Assembly (NCBI GenBank): GCA_963698775.1
Contig: CAVOSE010000001.1
Coordinates: 46,177-110,176 of the forward strand
Direction of reading: 5' to 3'
Origin: Thiohalocapsa sp963698775
Lineage (GTDB): Bacteria; Pseudomonadota; Gammaproteobacteria; Chromatiales; Chromatiaceae
Length of the DNA stretch: 64,000 bases
Position numbers and translations under genes: made by a program. The notes below the pieces were generated by a model. That model made no database searches. It saw nothing but the letters and a program-made list of their open reading frames with translations, and had not been told where the DNA came from. Position 1 is the stretch's first letter, and the number at the start of each line of letters is the position of its first letter. Below are positions 1 to 12,326 of the stretch, in pieces.

Positions 1-1476
1 ATATTCGGCGCGCTGGACCTCGGCTCCAACTCCTTCCACCTGTTGGTCGCCCGCATGGACGGCGGCACGCTGCAGGTCATCGACCGCCACAAGGAAATGG
101 TCCGCCTCGGCGAAGGGCTGACCATCGACAAGGACCTGCGCCCGGAGGTGGCCGATCGCGCGCTGGCCTGCTTGGAGCGCATGGGACAGCGCCTGCGCGC
201 TATGGACAGCGGCAACATCCGCGCCGTCGGCACCAATACGCTGCGGCAGATCAGACCCCAATCCCGCTTCGTCGAGCAAGCCGAGTTGGCCCTGGGACAA
301 CCGATCGAGGTCATCGCCGGGCGCGAGGAGGCTCGGCTGATCTATCTGGGCGTTGCCCATGGCCTCGCCATCGGCGACGAAAAGCGACTGGTTATCGATA
401 TCGGCGGCGGAAGCACCGAGGTCATCGTCGGTCAAGGCTTCACCCCGCTATTGCGCGAGAGCCTGCACATGGGCTGCGTCAGCATGTCCGGGCGCTATTT
501 CGCCAATGACAAGCTTACGGCCAAGGCCATGGACAAGGCGGAACTGTATGGCGCGCTGGAGGTCCGGCCGGTGCGCGAGCTATTCCGCCGCTCCGGCTGG
601 AGCACAGCCACCGGCGCCTCCGGCACCATCAAGTCCATCGCCGCCGTTGTCCAGGCACAGGGCTGGAGCGAGGATGGCATCTCTGCCGACGCACTGCTCA
701 AGCTGCGTAATGCCCTGATAGAGTTTGGTTCGGTCTCAGCCATCGACCTCGAAGGTCTGACCGAGGAGCGGCGCCCGGTCTTCGCCGGTGGTGTCGCCGT
801 TTTGCGTGCGGTGTTCCAGAACCTGGCCATCGAACACATGCGCGTCTCTGACCAAGCACTTCGAGAAGGGCTGGTCTACGAGATGGTCGGGCGCATCCAC
901 CACGAAGACGCCCGCGAACGCACCGTCGCCACCCTCTCTCGGCGCTTCGACGTAGATTCCGAACATGCGGTTCGTGTGCGGGAGACCGCTTTGCAGCTAT
1001 TGGACCAATTGTGCGACGCCTGGCAACTCGGCCATCCAAGCTATCCCCAGATGCTTAGCTGGGCGGCGGACCTGCACGAGATCGGCCTAGCGGTATCCCA
1101 CAGCCAGTATCAAAAGCATGGCGCCTACCTGTTGCGAAACGCAGATTTGTCGGGCTTCACCCGCCAGGAACAGGACGTACTGGCGGCGCTCGTACTCGGA
1201 CACCGACGCAAGTTCCCGCTCGATGTCTTCCTCGCCTTGCCCGCCGGCGTGCGCCAGTGCGCCCAACGTCTGGTGGTGGTCCTGCGTCTTGCGGTCTTGA
1301 TGCATCGCGGCCGGTCCTCGCAGCTGAAACCGGAGCCTGTCGTCACCGCCGACGGCAATACCTTAGTCCTGAGGTTCCCCGACGGATGGCTGGATGACCA
1401 CCCGCTGTCGCGCCTGGAGTTGGAGGAGGAGGCGGCGCGCCTGATCACCGCAGAGATCAGCCTCGATTTTGCCTAG
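1..1476 (+). CDS. ppx: Exopolyphosphatase Ppx/GppA family (5' end outside window)
   Basis: Ppx/GppA enzymes release phosphate from the end of inorganic polyphosphate (Ppx) or convert pppGpp to ppGpp (GppA). The frame is open from base 1, before the first ATG at 43, and already reads the first ASKHA phosphate loop (ALDLGSNSFHLLV), so the true start lies just outside the window. The second phosphate motif (VIDIGGGSTEVIVG) follows near residue 130. The C-terminal third carries an HD-type region (ADLHEIG, then GHRRKFPLD), as in long Ppx proteins. 491 codons are visible against about 500-510 for full-length Ppx. Ppx is preferred over GppA on length and the C-terminal domain, but sequence alone does not settle substrate. 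No polyphosphate kinase gene is visible; it could lie upstream. Confidence 0.9.
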   Translation: MFGALDLGSNSFHLLVARMDGGTLQVIDRHKEMVRLGEGLTIDKDLRPEVADRALACLERMGQRLRAMDSGNIRAVGTNTLRQIRPQSRFVEQAELALGQPIEVIAGREEARLIYLGVAHGLAIGDEKRLVIDIGGGSTEVIVGQGFTPLLRESLHMGCVSMSGRYFANDKLTAKAMDKAELYGALEVRPVRELFRRSGWSTATGASGTIKSIAAVVQAQGWSEDGISADALLKLRNALIEFGSVSAIDLEGLTEERRPVFAGGVAVLRAVFQNLAIEHMRVSDQALREGLVYEMVGRIHHEDARERTVATLSRRFDVDSEHAVRVRETALQLLDQLCDAWQLGHPSYPQMLSWAADLHEIGLAVSHSQYQKHGAYLLRNADLSGFTRQEQDVLAALVLGHRRKFPLDVFLALPAGVRQCAQRLVVVLRLAVLMHRGRSSQLKPEPVVTADGNTLVLRFPDGWLDDHPLSRLELEEEAARLITAEISLDFA

Positions 1477-1690
1477 GGAGGCGACGCGCCCTCCGACCGC
1501 AGCGCGGCGACCGCGCAGGCTGGCAAGCACCATCGACGCCGGGTGCCCGGTACCTTGCCTCCATCCAACAATCGCCCGACCAGGGCCGACCCGAAGCGAC
1601 CGGTTCCTGCTAGAATTCCGGGCGAACCATGAAAAACATCCCGGGCCCTGTCGCGGCCCACATCCCTGCACGATGGAGGACATCGCAACC

Positions 1691-2104
1691 ATGGCCAAAC
1701 TCTTTTCCGCTGATTGGATGAACGAGCTCAAGGACGGCTGGAACAACGACCCCGAGGTCAGCGGCAAGCTGGCCGATATTGGCTTCAATTCCATTATCAC
1801 CTGCGGCTTCAAGGATGAAGAGGACCCCCGCGGCGTCTTCGTCGTCGAGAACGGCATCTGCACTCGCGCCGGCGACTGGGCCGGCGAGTCGCCGGATTGG
1901 GACATGCGCGCCGACATGAAGGACTGGCTGAAATGGGTCGAGAAGGGCATCGGCATGATGGGCATGGGCACCGCCTACGCCACCGGCAAGCTCAAGTTCA
2001 AGCATGGTGATTACGCCGCCATGGTCAAAGACCCACGCATGGCGGGCCCGTTCGTCAAGAGCTTCAACCTGATGAAGGCGATCGGCGCGGACGAGCTGGG
2101 CTGA
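1691..2104 (+). CDS. SCP2 sterol-transfer family protein
   Basis: This 137-residue protein resembles the small stand-alone SCP2 (sterol carrier protein 2) fold, which binds lipids or acyl-CoA in a hydrophobic tunnel. The pattern FSADWMNELKDGWNNDPEV, then a beta-rich middle, then GKLKFKHGDYAAMVKDPRMAG fits bacterial SCP2-like proteins, where the last part is the ligand-cavity segment. The open frame extends upstream to 1469, but the ATG at 1691 is chosen because a GGAGGA-like ribosome site sits about 10 bases before it and homology begins there. It follows ppx in the same direction with a 214-bp gap in which no gene is seen. The ligand is unknown. Confidence 0.75.
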   Translation: MAKLFSADWMNELKDGWNNDPEVSGKLADIGFNSIITCGFKDEEDPRGVFVVENGICTRAGDWAGESPDWDMRADMKDWLKWVEKGIGMMGMGTAYATGKLKFKHGDYAAMVKDPRMAGPFVKSFNLMKAIGADELG

Positions 2105-2271
2105 TTTCAGCTGGGCTAAGCTGCGTTCGGCGACCGATGTCGCCCCGACGAGCCCGTCTCCGGACTGGCTCGTCGCTTTTTCGGAAATCGCCAAAGGCGG
2201 GACACCGCGTCTCAATCGACCGTTTGCATACCCGGCCCCGCCGAGACCGTCCAAGGCTGCAAGTTGCCCCT

Positions 2272-3237
2272 ATGCCGCGTCAACACCCGAAACGGCGCAT
2301 TGACATCGATGCGGAACTCGGGCGCCTCGAAGGCGACACCGACGCGTCGACGCTGCACTCCGCACTCGCGCACGATGACTACCGCATGCTTGCCCGCGCA
2401 GCGGAAGTGGCCGGTGAACGGCTGTGCTACGAACTCGAACCGGCGCTGATCGCGGCCTTTCGACGTCTGGCCAGCGCCGATCACAAGCGTGACCCGGGCT
2501 GCCTAGGCAAGGGCGCCATCGCCCGGGCACTGGTGGCGCTGGACTGCCTCGACGCAGGATTCTTCTACGAAGGTATGGCACTGCGCCAGCCAGAGCCGGT
2601 TTGGGGCGGTACGGTGGACACCGCCGCAGACGTCCGCGCCAGCTGTGCGATGGGCCTGGCAGCGAGCGGCGCACCGCGGGCATTGATCGCGCTCGTGGAC
2701 CTATTGGCGGACCCCGAGCACCGCGCACGCGGGGGCGCCGTGCGTGCCATCGCCTGCACCGAACCCTTGGCCGCCACCGCGGTCTTGCGCACCAAGGTCT
2801 TGCTCGGCGATGACGACCCCGATGTGATCGGGGAGTGTCTGCGCGGCCTGCTCAGCCTGGAACCGGATGCCTCGCCCGCCTTTGTCGCACGCCTACTGGA
2901 TCACGATAACTTGGAGCTGGCTGAACTCGCTGCCCTCGCCCTGGGCGAATCGCGGCTGGACGCGGCGGTGGCGGAGCTACGCGCCGAATGGGAGCGGCAG
3001 CCGCTGAAGCGGCCGCGCGATCTTGTCCTGCTTAGGGCGGCTACGCTTGCCCGAACTGAAAGCGCATTCGCCTGGTTGCTGCAGCTGATACGGGACGCGA
3101 ATACCGCAACGGCCGCGTTCCTAATCGCAGAAATGGCCGTCTACCGCGGCAACCAACGCCTCACCCAACGCATCGCCGAGCAACTCGAGGCACGAGGCGA
3201 CACTGCACTGCTGCGCGACTTCGCCGCGCAACGGTAA
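2272..3237 (+). CDS. HEAT-repeat protein
   Basis: This 321-residue soluble protein is rich in Ala and Leu, with repeated paired helices of the HEAT/PBS-lyase type (for example VRASCAMGLAASGAPRALIA, then ARGGAVRAIACTEPLAATAV, then LAELAALALGESRLDAAVAE). Such repeats form a scaffold for protein contacts. No catalytic motif is visible. The frame is open upstream to an ATG at 2137, but the Arg/Pro-rich stretch before 2272 looks non-coding. No convincing ribosome site precedes either start, so the start is uncertain. It ends only 34 bases before the ATG of the downstream kinase, so the two may be co-transcribed. No specific function can be assigned. Confidence 0.7.
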   Translation: MPRQHPKRRIDIDAELGRLEGDTDASTLHSALAHDDYRMLARAAEVAGERLCYELEPALIAAFRRLASADHKRDPGCLGKGAIARALVALDCLDAGFFYEGMALRQPEPVWGGTVDTAADVRASCAMGLAASGAPRALIALVDLLADPEHRARGGAVRAIACTEPLAATAVLRTKVLLGDDDPDVIGECLRGLLSLEPDASPAFVARLLDHDNLELAELAALALGESRLDAAVAELRAEWERQPLKRPRDLVLLRAATLARTESAFAWLLQLIRDANTATAAFLIAEMAVYRGNQRLTQRIAEQLEARGDTALLRDFAAQR

Positions 3238-3271
3238 CGGCATGCGTCTCGCGGACGACCAGGAGCAGCCC

Positions 3272-6031
<2,760 letters not shown>

Positions 6032-6127
6032 CGCTGATGTACGGAGGCGTCAGGAAATCATGGCACATCATCAAGCCAACACGTAAAACATGTGCTTCAC
6101 CGAAACCCCGAAACGCCAACCACACCG

Positions 6128-7384
6128 ATGCGCGAAATCGTACTGATTGACATCTCCGGCCGCGACCGCCCCGGCATCACCATGGGCCTCACCGATGTGC
6201 TCGCCCGCTATCAGGTCACGATCCTAGACATCGGCCAGTCCGTGATCCACAACACCCTGGCCCTCGGCCTGCTGATCGAGATGCCCGACGACAGCGCCGG
6301 TTGCCCGGTGTTTCGCGAATTGCTGTTCAAGGCCCACGAACTGGGACTGGATCTGCGCTTCACCCCCATCGACCAGGACGCCTATGAGGGCTGGGTGCAG
6401 GAGCAGGGCCAGCCGCGGCATATCGTCACGCTGCTGGGGCGCGAGATCAGCGCCGCCCACATCGCCCGCGTCTCGTCGGTGGTGACGCACTTCAGCCTCA
6501 ATATCGAGCAGATCACGCGCCTGTCCGGGCGCATCTCCCGACGCACGCTCGATCAAACTGACCCTGCCGGGCGCGAGCAAGCCCGACAGCAGCACGCCAG
6601 CATCCAGCTCTGGCTGCGCGGCCGAGTCCAGGACATCAGCGCCCTGCACGCGAGCTTTTTGACCCTCGGGCAGGACATGGATCTGGACATCGCCATCCAA
6701 GAGGACGACATCTTCCGCCGCAACCGTCGACTGGTCTGCTTCGACATGGACTCGACCCTGATTCAGACCGAGGTCATCGACGAGTTGGCCGCCGTCGCCG
6801 GTGTCGGCGAGGCCGTCGCCGCCATCACCGAGGCGGCCATGCGCGGTGAGCTGGACTTTTCCGAGAGCTTCCGCCGCCGCATGGCATTGCTGGAAGGTCT
6901 AGACGAATCGGTGCTGGCGGGCATCGCCGACCGCCTGCCCATCACCGATGGCGCCGAACGACTGATCGGCACGCTGAAACAGCTCGGCTATAAGATCGCG
7001 ATCTTATCCGGCGGCTTCACCTACTTTGCCGAGCACCTGCAACAGCGTCTCGGCATCGACTATGTGCACGCCAACCGGCTGGAGTTCGAACAGGGCCGAC
7101 TCACGGGTAAGGTCAGCGGCCCGATTGTCGACGGTGTCCGCAAGGCCGAACTGCTGCGCGAGATTGCCGCCCGTGAGGGCATCCGATTAGAGCAGGTCAT
7201 CGCCGTCGGCGACGGCGCCAACGATCTACCGATGCTCTCCATCGCCGGCCTGGGCATCGCCTACCACGCCAAGCCGCTAGTGAAGGAAAAGGCTCGCCAC
7301 TCCATCGCCACCGTCGGACTCGACGGCATCCTGTACCTGCTCGGCATGCGCGATCGGGATCTGCATAGGCTGGCCGACGGATAA
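6128..7384 (+). CDS. serB: Phosphoserine phosphatase SerB
   Basis: SerB catalyses the last step of serine synthesis, hydrolysing O-phospho-L-serine in the cytoplasm. The protein has 418 residues: two ACT-like regions in the first half (REIVLIDISGRDRPGIT, then RHIVTLLGREISAAHIARVS), probably sensing an amino acid, followed by a HAD phosphatase domain. The nucleophile is Asp206 in FDMDSTLIQTEVIDELA; later motifs are ILSGGF and VGDGANDLPML. Length matches the long SerB form of pseudomonads rather than the 322-residue E. coli form. A GTG at 6092 is in frame, but the ATG at 6128 fits the start of the ACT region. No strong ribosome site is seen. Confidence 0.95.
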   Translation: MREIVLIDISGRDRPGITMGLTDVLARYQVTILDIGQSVIHNTLALGLLIEMPDDSAGCPVFRELLFKAHELGLDLRFTPIDQDAYEGWVQEQGQPRHIVTLLGREISAAHIARVSSVVTHFSLNIEQITRLSGRISRRTLDQTDPAGREQARQQHASIQLWLRGRVQDISALHASFLTLGQDMDLDIAIQEDDIFRRNRRLVCFDMDSTLIQTEVIDELAAVAGVGEAVAAITEAAMRGELDFSESFRRRMALLEGLDESVLAGIADRLPITDGAERLIGTLKQLGYKIAILSGGFTYFAEHLQQRLGIDYVHANRLEFEQGRLTGKVSGPIVDGVRKAELLREIAAREGIRLEQVIAVGDGANDLPMLSIAGLGIAYHAKPLVKEKARHSIATVGLDGILYLLGMRDRDLHRLADG

Positions 7385-7389
7385 ACCGT

Positions 7390-7475
7390 AATCCGGCAGT
7401 TGCTCCAGGTGTAGAGGCGAATTTTCTCGCCCAGCCCATGCCTTCCGTGCGCCTTCCGTGCGACTGAAGTCGCAC
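7390..7475 (-). repeat. Dispersed 80-90 bp repeat with GTGCGACTTCAGTCGCAC palindrome
   Basis: Read on the minus strand, the unit starts with the 18-bp palindrome GTGCGACTTCAGTCGCAC and continues through a GGGCGA...TTCGCC inverted pair to GGAGCAACTGCCGGATT. The unit at 16404-16480 on the plus strand has the same order of parts with scattered differences. The palindrome alone occurs again at 30441. It lies directly downstream of serB. Confidence 0.7.
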
Positions 7476-7641
7476 CGACGTATGGCGTGCAATCGATTGA
7501 TCCAATGCAACTATCTGCGCGAACTGCCGAATCCAGGATAAACCCAGGGGACCAGCGCGGCCCTTCAGACCAGGCTAGGTCCGGCCGCGCCAGCGTCCGA
7601 GCGCGGCATCTTCTCCAGAACACGGGGTGCATCGCCCCCCC

Positions 7642-7673
7642 AAAAAAAGGGCCGCTGGCGCGGCCCTTTTTTT
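7642..7673. terminator. Bidirectional rho-independent terminator
   Basis: A 7-bp GC stem (GGGCCGC / GCGGCCC, loop TGGC) is flanked by seven A on the left and seven T on the right. It can therefore end transcription on both strands. It lies 56 bases past the stop of the minus-strand 84-residue gene and about 260 bases past serB, between two converging genes. Confidence 0.9.
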
Positions 7674-7728
7674 GGCGGAAACTGCTCAATGCCCGAGGGG
7701 ACAACGTCCTCCGCGGCGAGCAGTGCGG

Positions 7729-7983
7729 TCAATGCGCGCGACCGGGCAGCCAGTTGGCAATGCGGGTGCGCTCTTGCGCGGTGTCGATATCGAAGAAGCG
7801 GTTCAGGACCACCAGCGCCTCGTCGATATCGGCGCAGCCGTAGTCGTCGACCACGACGTGATTGTTCCAATCCTCAACCCGGTAACTGTGTTGCCGATCC
7901 GCTGCGTCGTAACGCAGCCGATAGCCGGAGCCGGTCCAGGCATCCCACTTGTAGCGAATGACATTATCTTTTTCGTCGAACAT
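7729..7983 (-). CDS. Small hypothetical protein (84 aa)
   Basis: This 84-residue soluble, acidic-to-neutral protein contains several aromatic residues (YKWDAWTGSGYRLRYD) and no membrane segment or known catalytic motif. A GAGAGG ribosome site about six bases before the ATG and the strong terminator 56 bases past its stop support a real single-gene unit. The family is not recognised, and nothing in the neighbourhood (serB and metA) suggests a role. Confidence 0.6.
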   Translation of the reverse strand: MFDEKDNVIRYKWDAWTGSGYRLRYDAADRQHSYRVEDWNNHVVVDDYGCADIDEALVVLNRFFDIDTAQERTRIANWLPGRAH

Positions 7984-8496
7984 TGCTGGCCTCTCAGAGC
8001 TTGATCATTTTTTGTCCGCGTCGACCTTGCCGGACGCCGTGGCGGGCGCTTTTTGGCGACCGAATCTCGCAGGCGCCGGTCCCGACTAGGGTTTTCCCGG
8101 AGATCGAAACCGCGCATGTCGCGAAACGGGTACAAGCGGGTCTCTTAGGACACAGTGTAGGCGCCAAATGGGGGCTTGACAAGGGTGATTCGAACATTTG
8201 TTTGAGCACAATAAACCCAATAAACAAAGGCCAAAGACGGCAGCCACTACAATAGTGCATCTTTAATACCACGCACAAAGGGCAAATGTCGCGACAACGC
8301 AACGCTCGGCCAGGTATAGGAAAACTGCCCTCCGGCGGCGACCAAGAACGCACTGATCCGCGCGTTTTCATCGGTGCGAGAACTGATTTACAAGCGGTTT
8401 CGGCGGGCACGGAGCATGCCATGAGACCATGACACGGCGATGCAACAGCCCCAGGGAGAGGCTGGACGGCTGGTTCAAAAACAGCGCAGCAGACGC
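7984..8496. other. Intergenic region without a supported gene
   Basis: This 513-bp gap lies between the start of the 84-residue gene and the end of metA. The minus-strand open frame inside it (7994-8422) has Cys-rich, Arg-rich composition typical of a chance frame. The stretch 8170-8260 is more AT-rich than its surroundings and holds TTGACA-like and GAACATTTGTTT motifs. Those could belong to a promoter, but no assignment is firm. No tRNA-like fold was found. Confidence 0.5.
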
Positions 8497-9570
8497 TCAG
8501 CGTCCTCCGAGGCCGAGCGGGTCATCGGGGTCAACGCCATCCATGAAGGGTACGCGCCGGTCATTATGGGTCACCCGGTAGATCAGGCCCATCCAGTTGC
8601 CGACTACGCCTTCTGCCGTATCGCGCCAGGTGTTGTCCAGCCCGGCCGCGACACGCGCCTCCGGAAATGCCGGCGGCTCCCGGCCGCGATCGACCTCGTG
8701 TTCCAGCAAGGTGCGATACTCATTCAGCAGGGCAGCCGTCTTGACGCTGAAGATGTGCTCCGGAAAGGGCGGATACCCTTGCCGCTCGCCACGGATGAAA
8801 CGCAGCACCTCGCGCTTGTACTCTTTCAGCAGCGAGACGATGTCGTACTCAGGGTGCCCCTGAAATAGAACCTGCCGCAGTCCGTCCGGGCTGACGGCAA
8901 GGTGCACGCCGGCGGCGTCGCTTTCTACCAGCACCCGCGCGCCGACCGCATCGAATTGGGCGCGGGAGATCTCATTGAAGCGCGAGTGCGGAACATCGAA
9001 CAGGGTATTGACGCTGCTGACCAAGGGATGGCGCCGCTCCACCACGCGGTGCGAATAGACGCCCCAGCGTTTTTCGGGCAGGGGCCTACGCGTCTGCCCG
9101 TAGCGGAACTGCATCACCGCATGGGTCGCCAGACAGGAACACAGCGTGGAGGTCACGTTCTCGTAGGCCCAGTCGACGACCTCGATCAGCGGTTTCCAGA
9201 ACGACTCTTCGGCCAGGTTATGGCCGACGACGTTGGCGCCGGTGATGATCAGTCCGTCCAGACCCTGCTCGCGGATGTGCTCGAACGGTTCGTACCAACG
9301 CTCGACATGGGCACGCGCGTCGGCCGAGCGCTCGAGGCCGGCAAGGCTGAATGGGTGGACGTAGAACTGCGCAATCTGGTTACTCTGCCCCACCAAACGA
9401 AAGAACTGGCGCTCGGTGGCGGCCAGTGCCGCGTCCGGCATCATGTTCAGCAGGCCGATGTGCAGTTCGCGGATATCTTGATGCAGGGCGCGGTCGGACT
9501 CGAGGATGTTCTGCCCTTCCTGGCGCAGGCGATCGAAGGTGGGCAGGTCATTGTGGGCGACGATGGGCAT
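8497..9570 (-). CDS. metA: Homoserine O-succinyltransferase (MetA family)
   Basis: This enzyme acylates homoserine, the first committed step of methionine synthesis. The 357-residue protein aligns along the MetA family: the start MPIVAHNDLPTFDRLRQEG, LNMMPDAALAATERQF, LIITGANV, STLCSCLATHAVMQF and QGHPEYD. Cys146 aligns with the E. coli nucleophile (STLFVCW), and the GHPEYD block supplies the catalytic His/Glu region. The tail is longer than in E. coli MetA (about 309 residues). Succinyl versus acetyl preference cannot be read with certainty. The gene follows the P-loop ATPase gene by 47 bases on the same strand, so they are probably one operon. No SAM riboswitch is visible in that short gap. 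Confidence 0.9.
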   Translation of the reverse strand: MPIVAHNDLPTFDRLRQEGQNILESDRALHQDIRELHIGLLNMMPDAALAATERQFFRLVGQSNQIAQFYVHPFSLAGLERSADARAHVERWYEPFEHIREQGLDGLIITGANVVGHNLAEESFWKPLIEVVDWAYENVTSTLCSCLATHAVMQFRYGQTRRPLPEKRWGVYSHRVVERRHPLVSSVNTLFDVPHSRFNEISRAQFDAVGARVLVESDAAGVHLAVSPDGLRQVLFQGHPEYDIVSLLKEYKREVLRFIRGERQGYPPFPEHIFSVKTAALLNEYRTLLEHEVDRGREPPAFPEARVAAGLDNTWRDTAEGVVGNWMGLIYRVTHNDRRVPFMDGVDPDDPLGLGGR

Positions 9571-9617
9571 GATCGATTTCGCTGCTGGGGGCCTGGAGAC
9601 TGAGGAACGCCGAGCCG

Positions 9618-10502
9618 TTATCCTACGGGACTGCCGTCCGCGGAACCGCCGCTCTGCTCGTCCTTGCGGGCAATGGCCGCCTCGACCAAGGCCAGAAAGT
9701 CCTGCTCATCACGCACCGCCGCTACCTCGGTCGACTCCACTGTATAGCCCAACGGTCTGGCGATGGCCTCGTAGCGGGGCACGCGGGAATGGAACAGCCG
9801 CGGAAACACCCAGCGCGTGAAGTCGTTGGGCTCGATGTCAGCGACATAGACGAGCTCCTTCTCCGCCAAATAGTCCTTGACCGCGGACATCAGAAACGCG
9901 GGGCGGAAGTACAGGGGCTTCGGATCGGACTGGGCACGGCGGATCAACTTGATCTCATCGGCCTCCGGCACGCGGATGTACAAGATCAACGTGTGCTTAG
10001 CGAGCAGCTCGGTGACCCGAGGCTCGTCGAGTTCGCACAGGCTGCCGCCCACGTCGTTGACGAAGTGGCGGTAGCCGTAGATATACCGCGCCTTGTCGAT
10101 AAACGCCGGCACGTCCAGCATGGCCTGGATTTCCGCCTCGCGGTACATGGCCTGGCGGCGATTGAACTCCGGCAGCGGCAGACCGTTCTGTTCGGGGTCG
10201 CCCAGCTGGCCGACAAAACTCATCACGGGCCCCAGGTCATCGACGCGAATCTTGTTTTGGATCGCAATCCAGTCCCGCCGCAGCAGCTCGCGCAGGAACG
10301 CCACCTCCATGGCCTTGGACTTGATCAGGTCCAGGATCGGCTCATCGAGATAACGGGTGCCGATGCGGTAATCGCCGGAGTAATGGAACCAATCGTTACG
10401 CCGCAGCAAGGCCGACAGGTAGGTCTTGCCCACCCCGGACATGCCCAGCAGCGTGATACTGCGGTTCTCCCAATGGCGGAACTCGTCGACCGTGAACTTC
10501 AA
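9618..10502 (-). CDS. P-loop ATPase upstream of metA
   Basis: This 294-residue soluble protein has a Walker A motif near its start (LLGMSGVGKTYLS), resembling small kinases and ATPases. The body is charged and has no membrane segment. A TTG at 10502 is chosen as start because GGAG lies seven bases ahead and the recognisable sequence (KFTVDEFRHWENRSITLLG) begins there. The longer frame, up to 10547, runs into a dispersed repeat whose translation is not conserved protein. It sits 47 bases upstream of metA in the same direction. Its reaction is unknown; a regulatory or assembly role linked to methionine synthesis is inference from position only. Confidence 0.75.
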   Translation of the reverse strand: MKFTVDEFRHWENRSITLLGMSGVGKTYLSALLRRNDWFHYSGDYRIGTRYLDEPILDLIKSKAMEVAFLRELLRRDWIAIQNKIRVDDLGPVMSFVGQLGDPEQNGLPLPEFNRRQAMYREAEIQAMLDVPAFIDKARYIYGYRHFVNDVGGSLCELDEPRVTELLAKHTLILYIRVPEADEIKLIRRAQSDPKPLYFRPAFLMSAVKDYLAEKELVYVADIEPNDFTRWVFPRLFHSRVPRYEAIARPLGYTVESTEVAAVRDEQDFLALVEAAIARKDEQSGGSADGSPVG

Positions 10503-10517
10503 AACAGACACTCCGAT

Positions 10518-10548
10518 GTAGGATGGGTAGAGCGAAGCGAAACCCATC
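10518..10548. repeat. Dispersed palindromic repeat (GATGGGT...ACCCATC type)
   Basis: A 31-bp unit starts GTAGGATGGGTAGAGCG and ends AGCGAAACCCATC, with inverted ends GATGGGT/ACCCATC. A copy differing by one base is at 62258-62288. It abuts the 5' end of the ATPase gene. The family is known as a frequent source of false reading frames in proteobacterial genomes (the translated WVERSETH string). Confidence 0.85.
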
Positions 10549-10585
10549 GCCTCCGCGGGAGTCGCTAGAGCGGCTGAACGCCTAG

Positions 10586-10605
10586 GGCGATTTCTGTCAA
10601 TCGCC
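10586..10605. repeat. Minimal end-to-end derivative of the 157-bp MITE
   Basis: This 20-bp hairpin (GGCGATT, TCTGTC, AATCGCC) equals, on the minus strand, the first 7 bases of the MITE joined to its last 13. It lies about 160 bp from a full-length copy and looks like an internal-deletion product. Confidence 0.5.
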
Positions 10606-10767
10606 TAACCCGCGCGCAACCTCCCTCCGCATCATAAGAGAAAGCGACCGGAATCGGCCAGCGACGACAGGCAAGGTCATGTTGACCCGCCAGCGTTCGA
10701 TCTGCCACGTTGCGGCCGGCACAGGACATGGTTAGCATCAACTAGGGATCGGGACCGGCTCAATTTA

Positions 10768-10924
10768 GGCGATTGCCGGAAAATCTTGTACTAGATGACG
10801 CCGGATTGAGGTTCGCCTTCAAGAAGCACCGACAGGAGCATAGCTGAGCTATGTGACTGCCGGCGCGACACAGAAGGCGGGCGTCAAGACAAGTCAGCTG
10901 GTACGAGATTTGACAGAAATCGCC
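10768..10924. mobile_element. MITE-like palindromic element, copy 1 (157 bp)
   Basis: The element starts GGCGATTGCCGGAAAATC and ends GATTTGACAGAAATCGCC, giving imperfect inverted ends of about 30 bp. It is flanked on both sides by TTA (10765-10767 and 10925-10927), consistent with a 3-bp target duplication. Internal pairs (CATAGC/GCTATG, GACGCC/GGCGTC) mean most of it can fold on itself. It has no coding capacity. A copy of the same 157-bp length at 56891 is about 94% identical by eye. It sits in the gltA upstream region, ending 68 bases before the start codon. Confidence 0.8.
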
Positions 10925-10992
10925 TTAGCCAACGCGCTCGGCGCAGGGTCCCGTCCCGCCCGACCAGCAGCCGTACCGGAGTCACTATCGCC

Positions 10993-12315
<1,323 letters not shown>

Positions 12316-12326
12316 CGGCCGGAGAA

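Noticed and set aside
43..1476. ATG at 43 as the start of ppx
   Set aside because: The conserved phosphate-loop motif is encoded before it, in frame from base 1, so the gene starts outside the window.
8180..8205. GAACATTTGTTT motif resembling a Gram-positive type SOS box
   Set aside because: Only part of the consensus fits, the neighbouring genes are not repair genes, and gammaproteobacterial LexA uses a different site.
7994..8422. Minus-strand open frame of 142 codons in the gap upstream of the 84-residue gene
   Set aside because: Composition is Cys- and Arg-rich without a recognisable domain, no ribosome site is seen, and it lies in a stretch with irregular base use; it is probably a chance frame.
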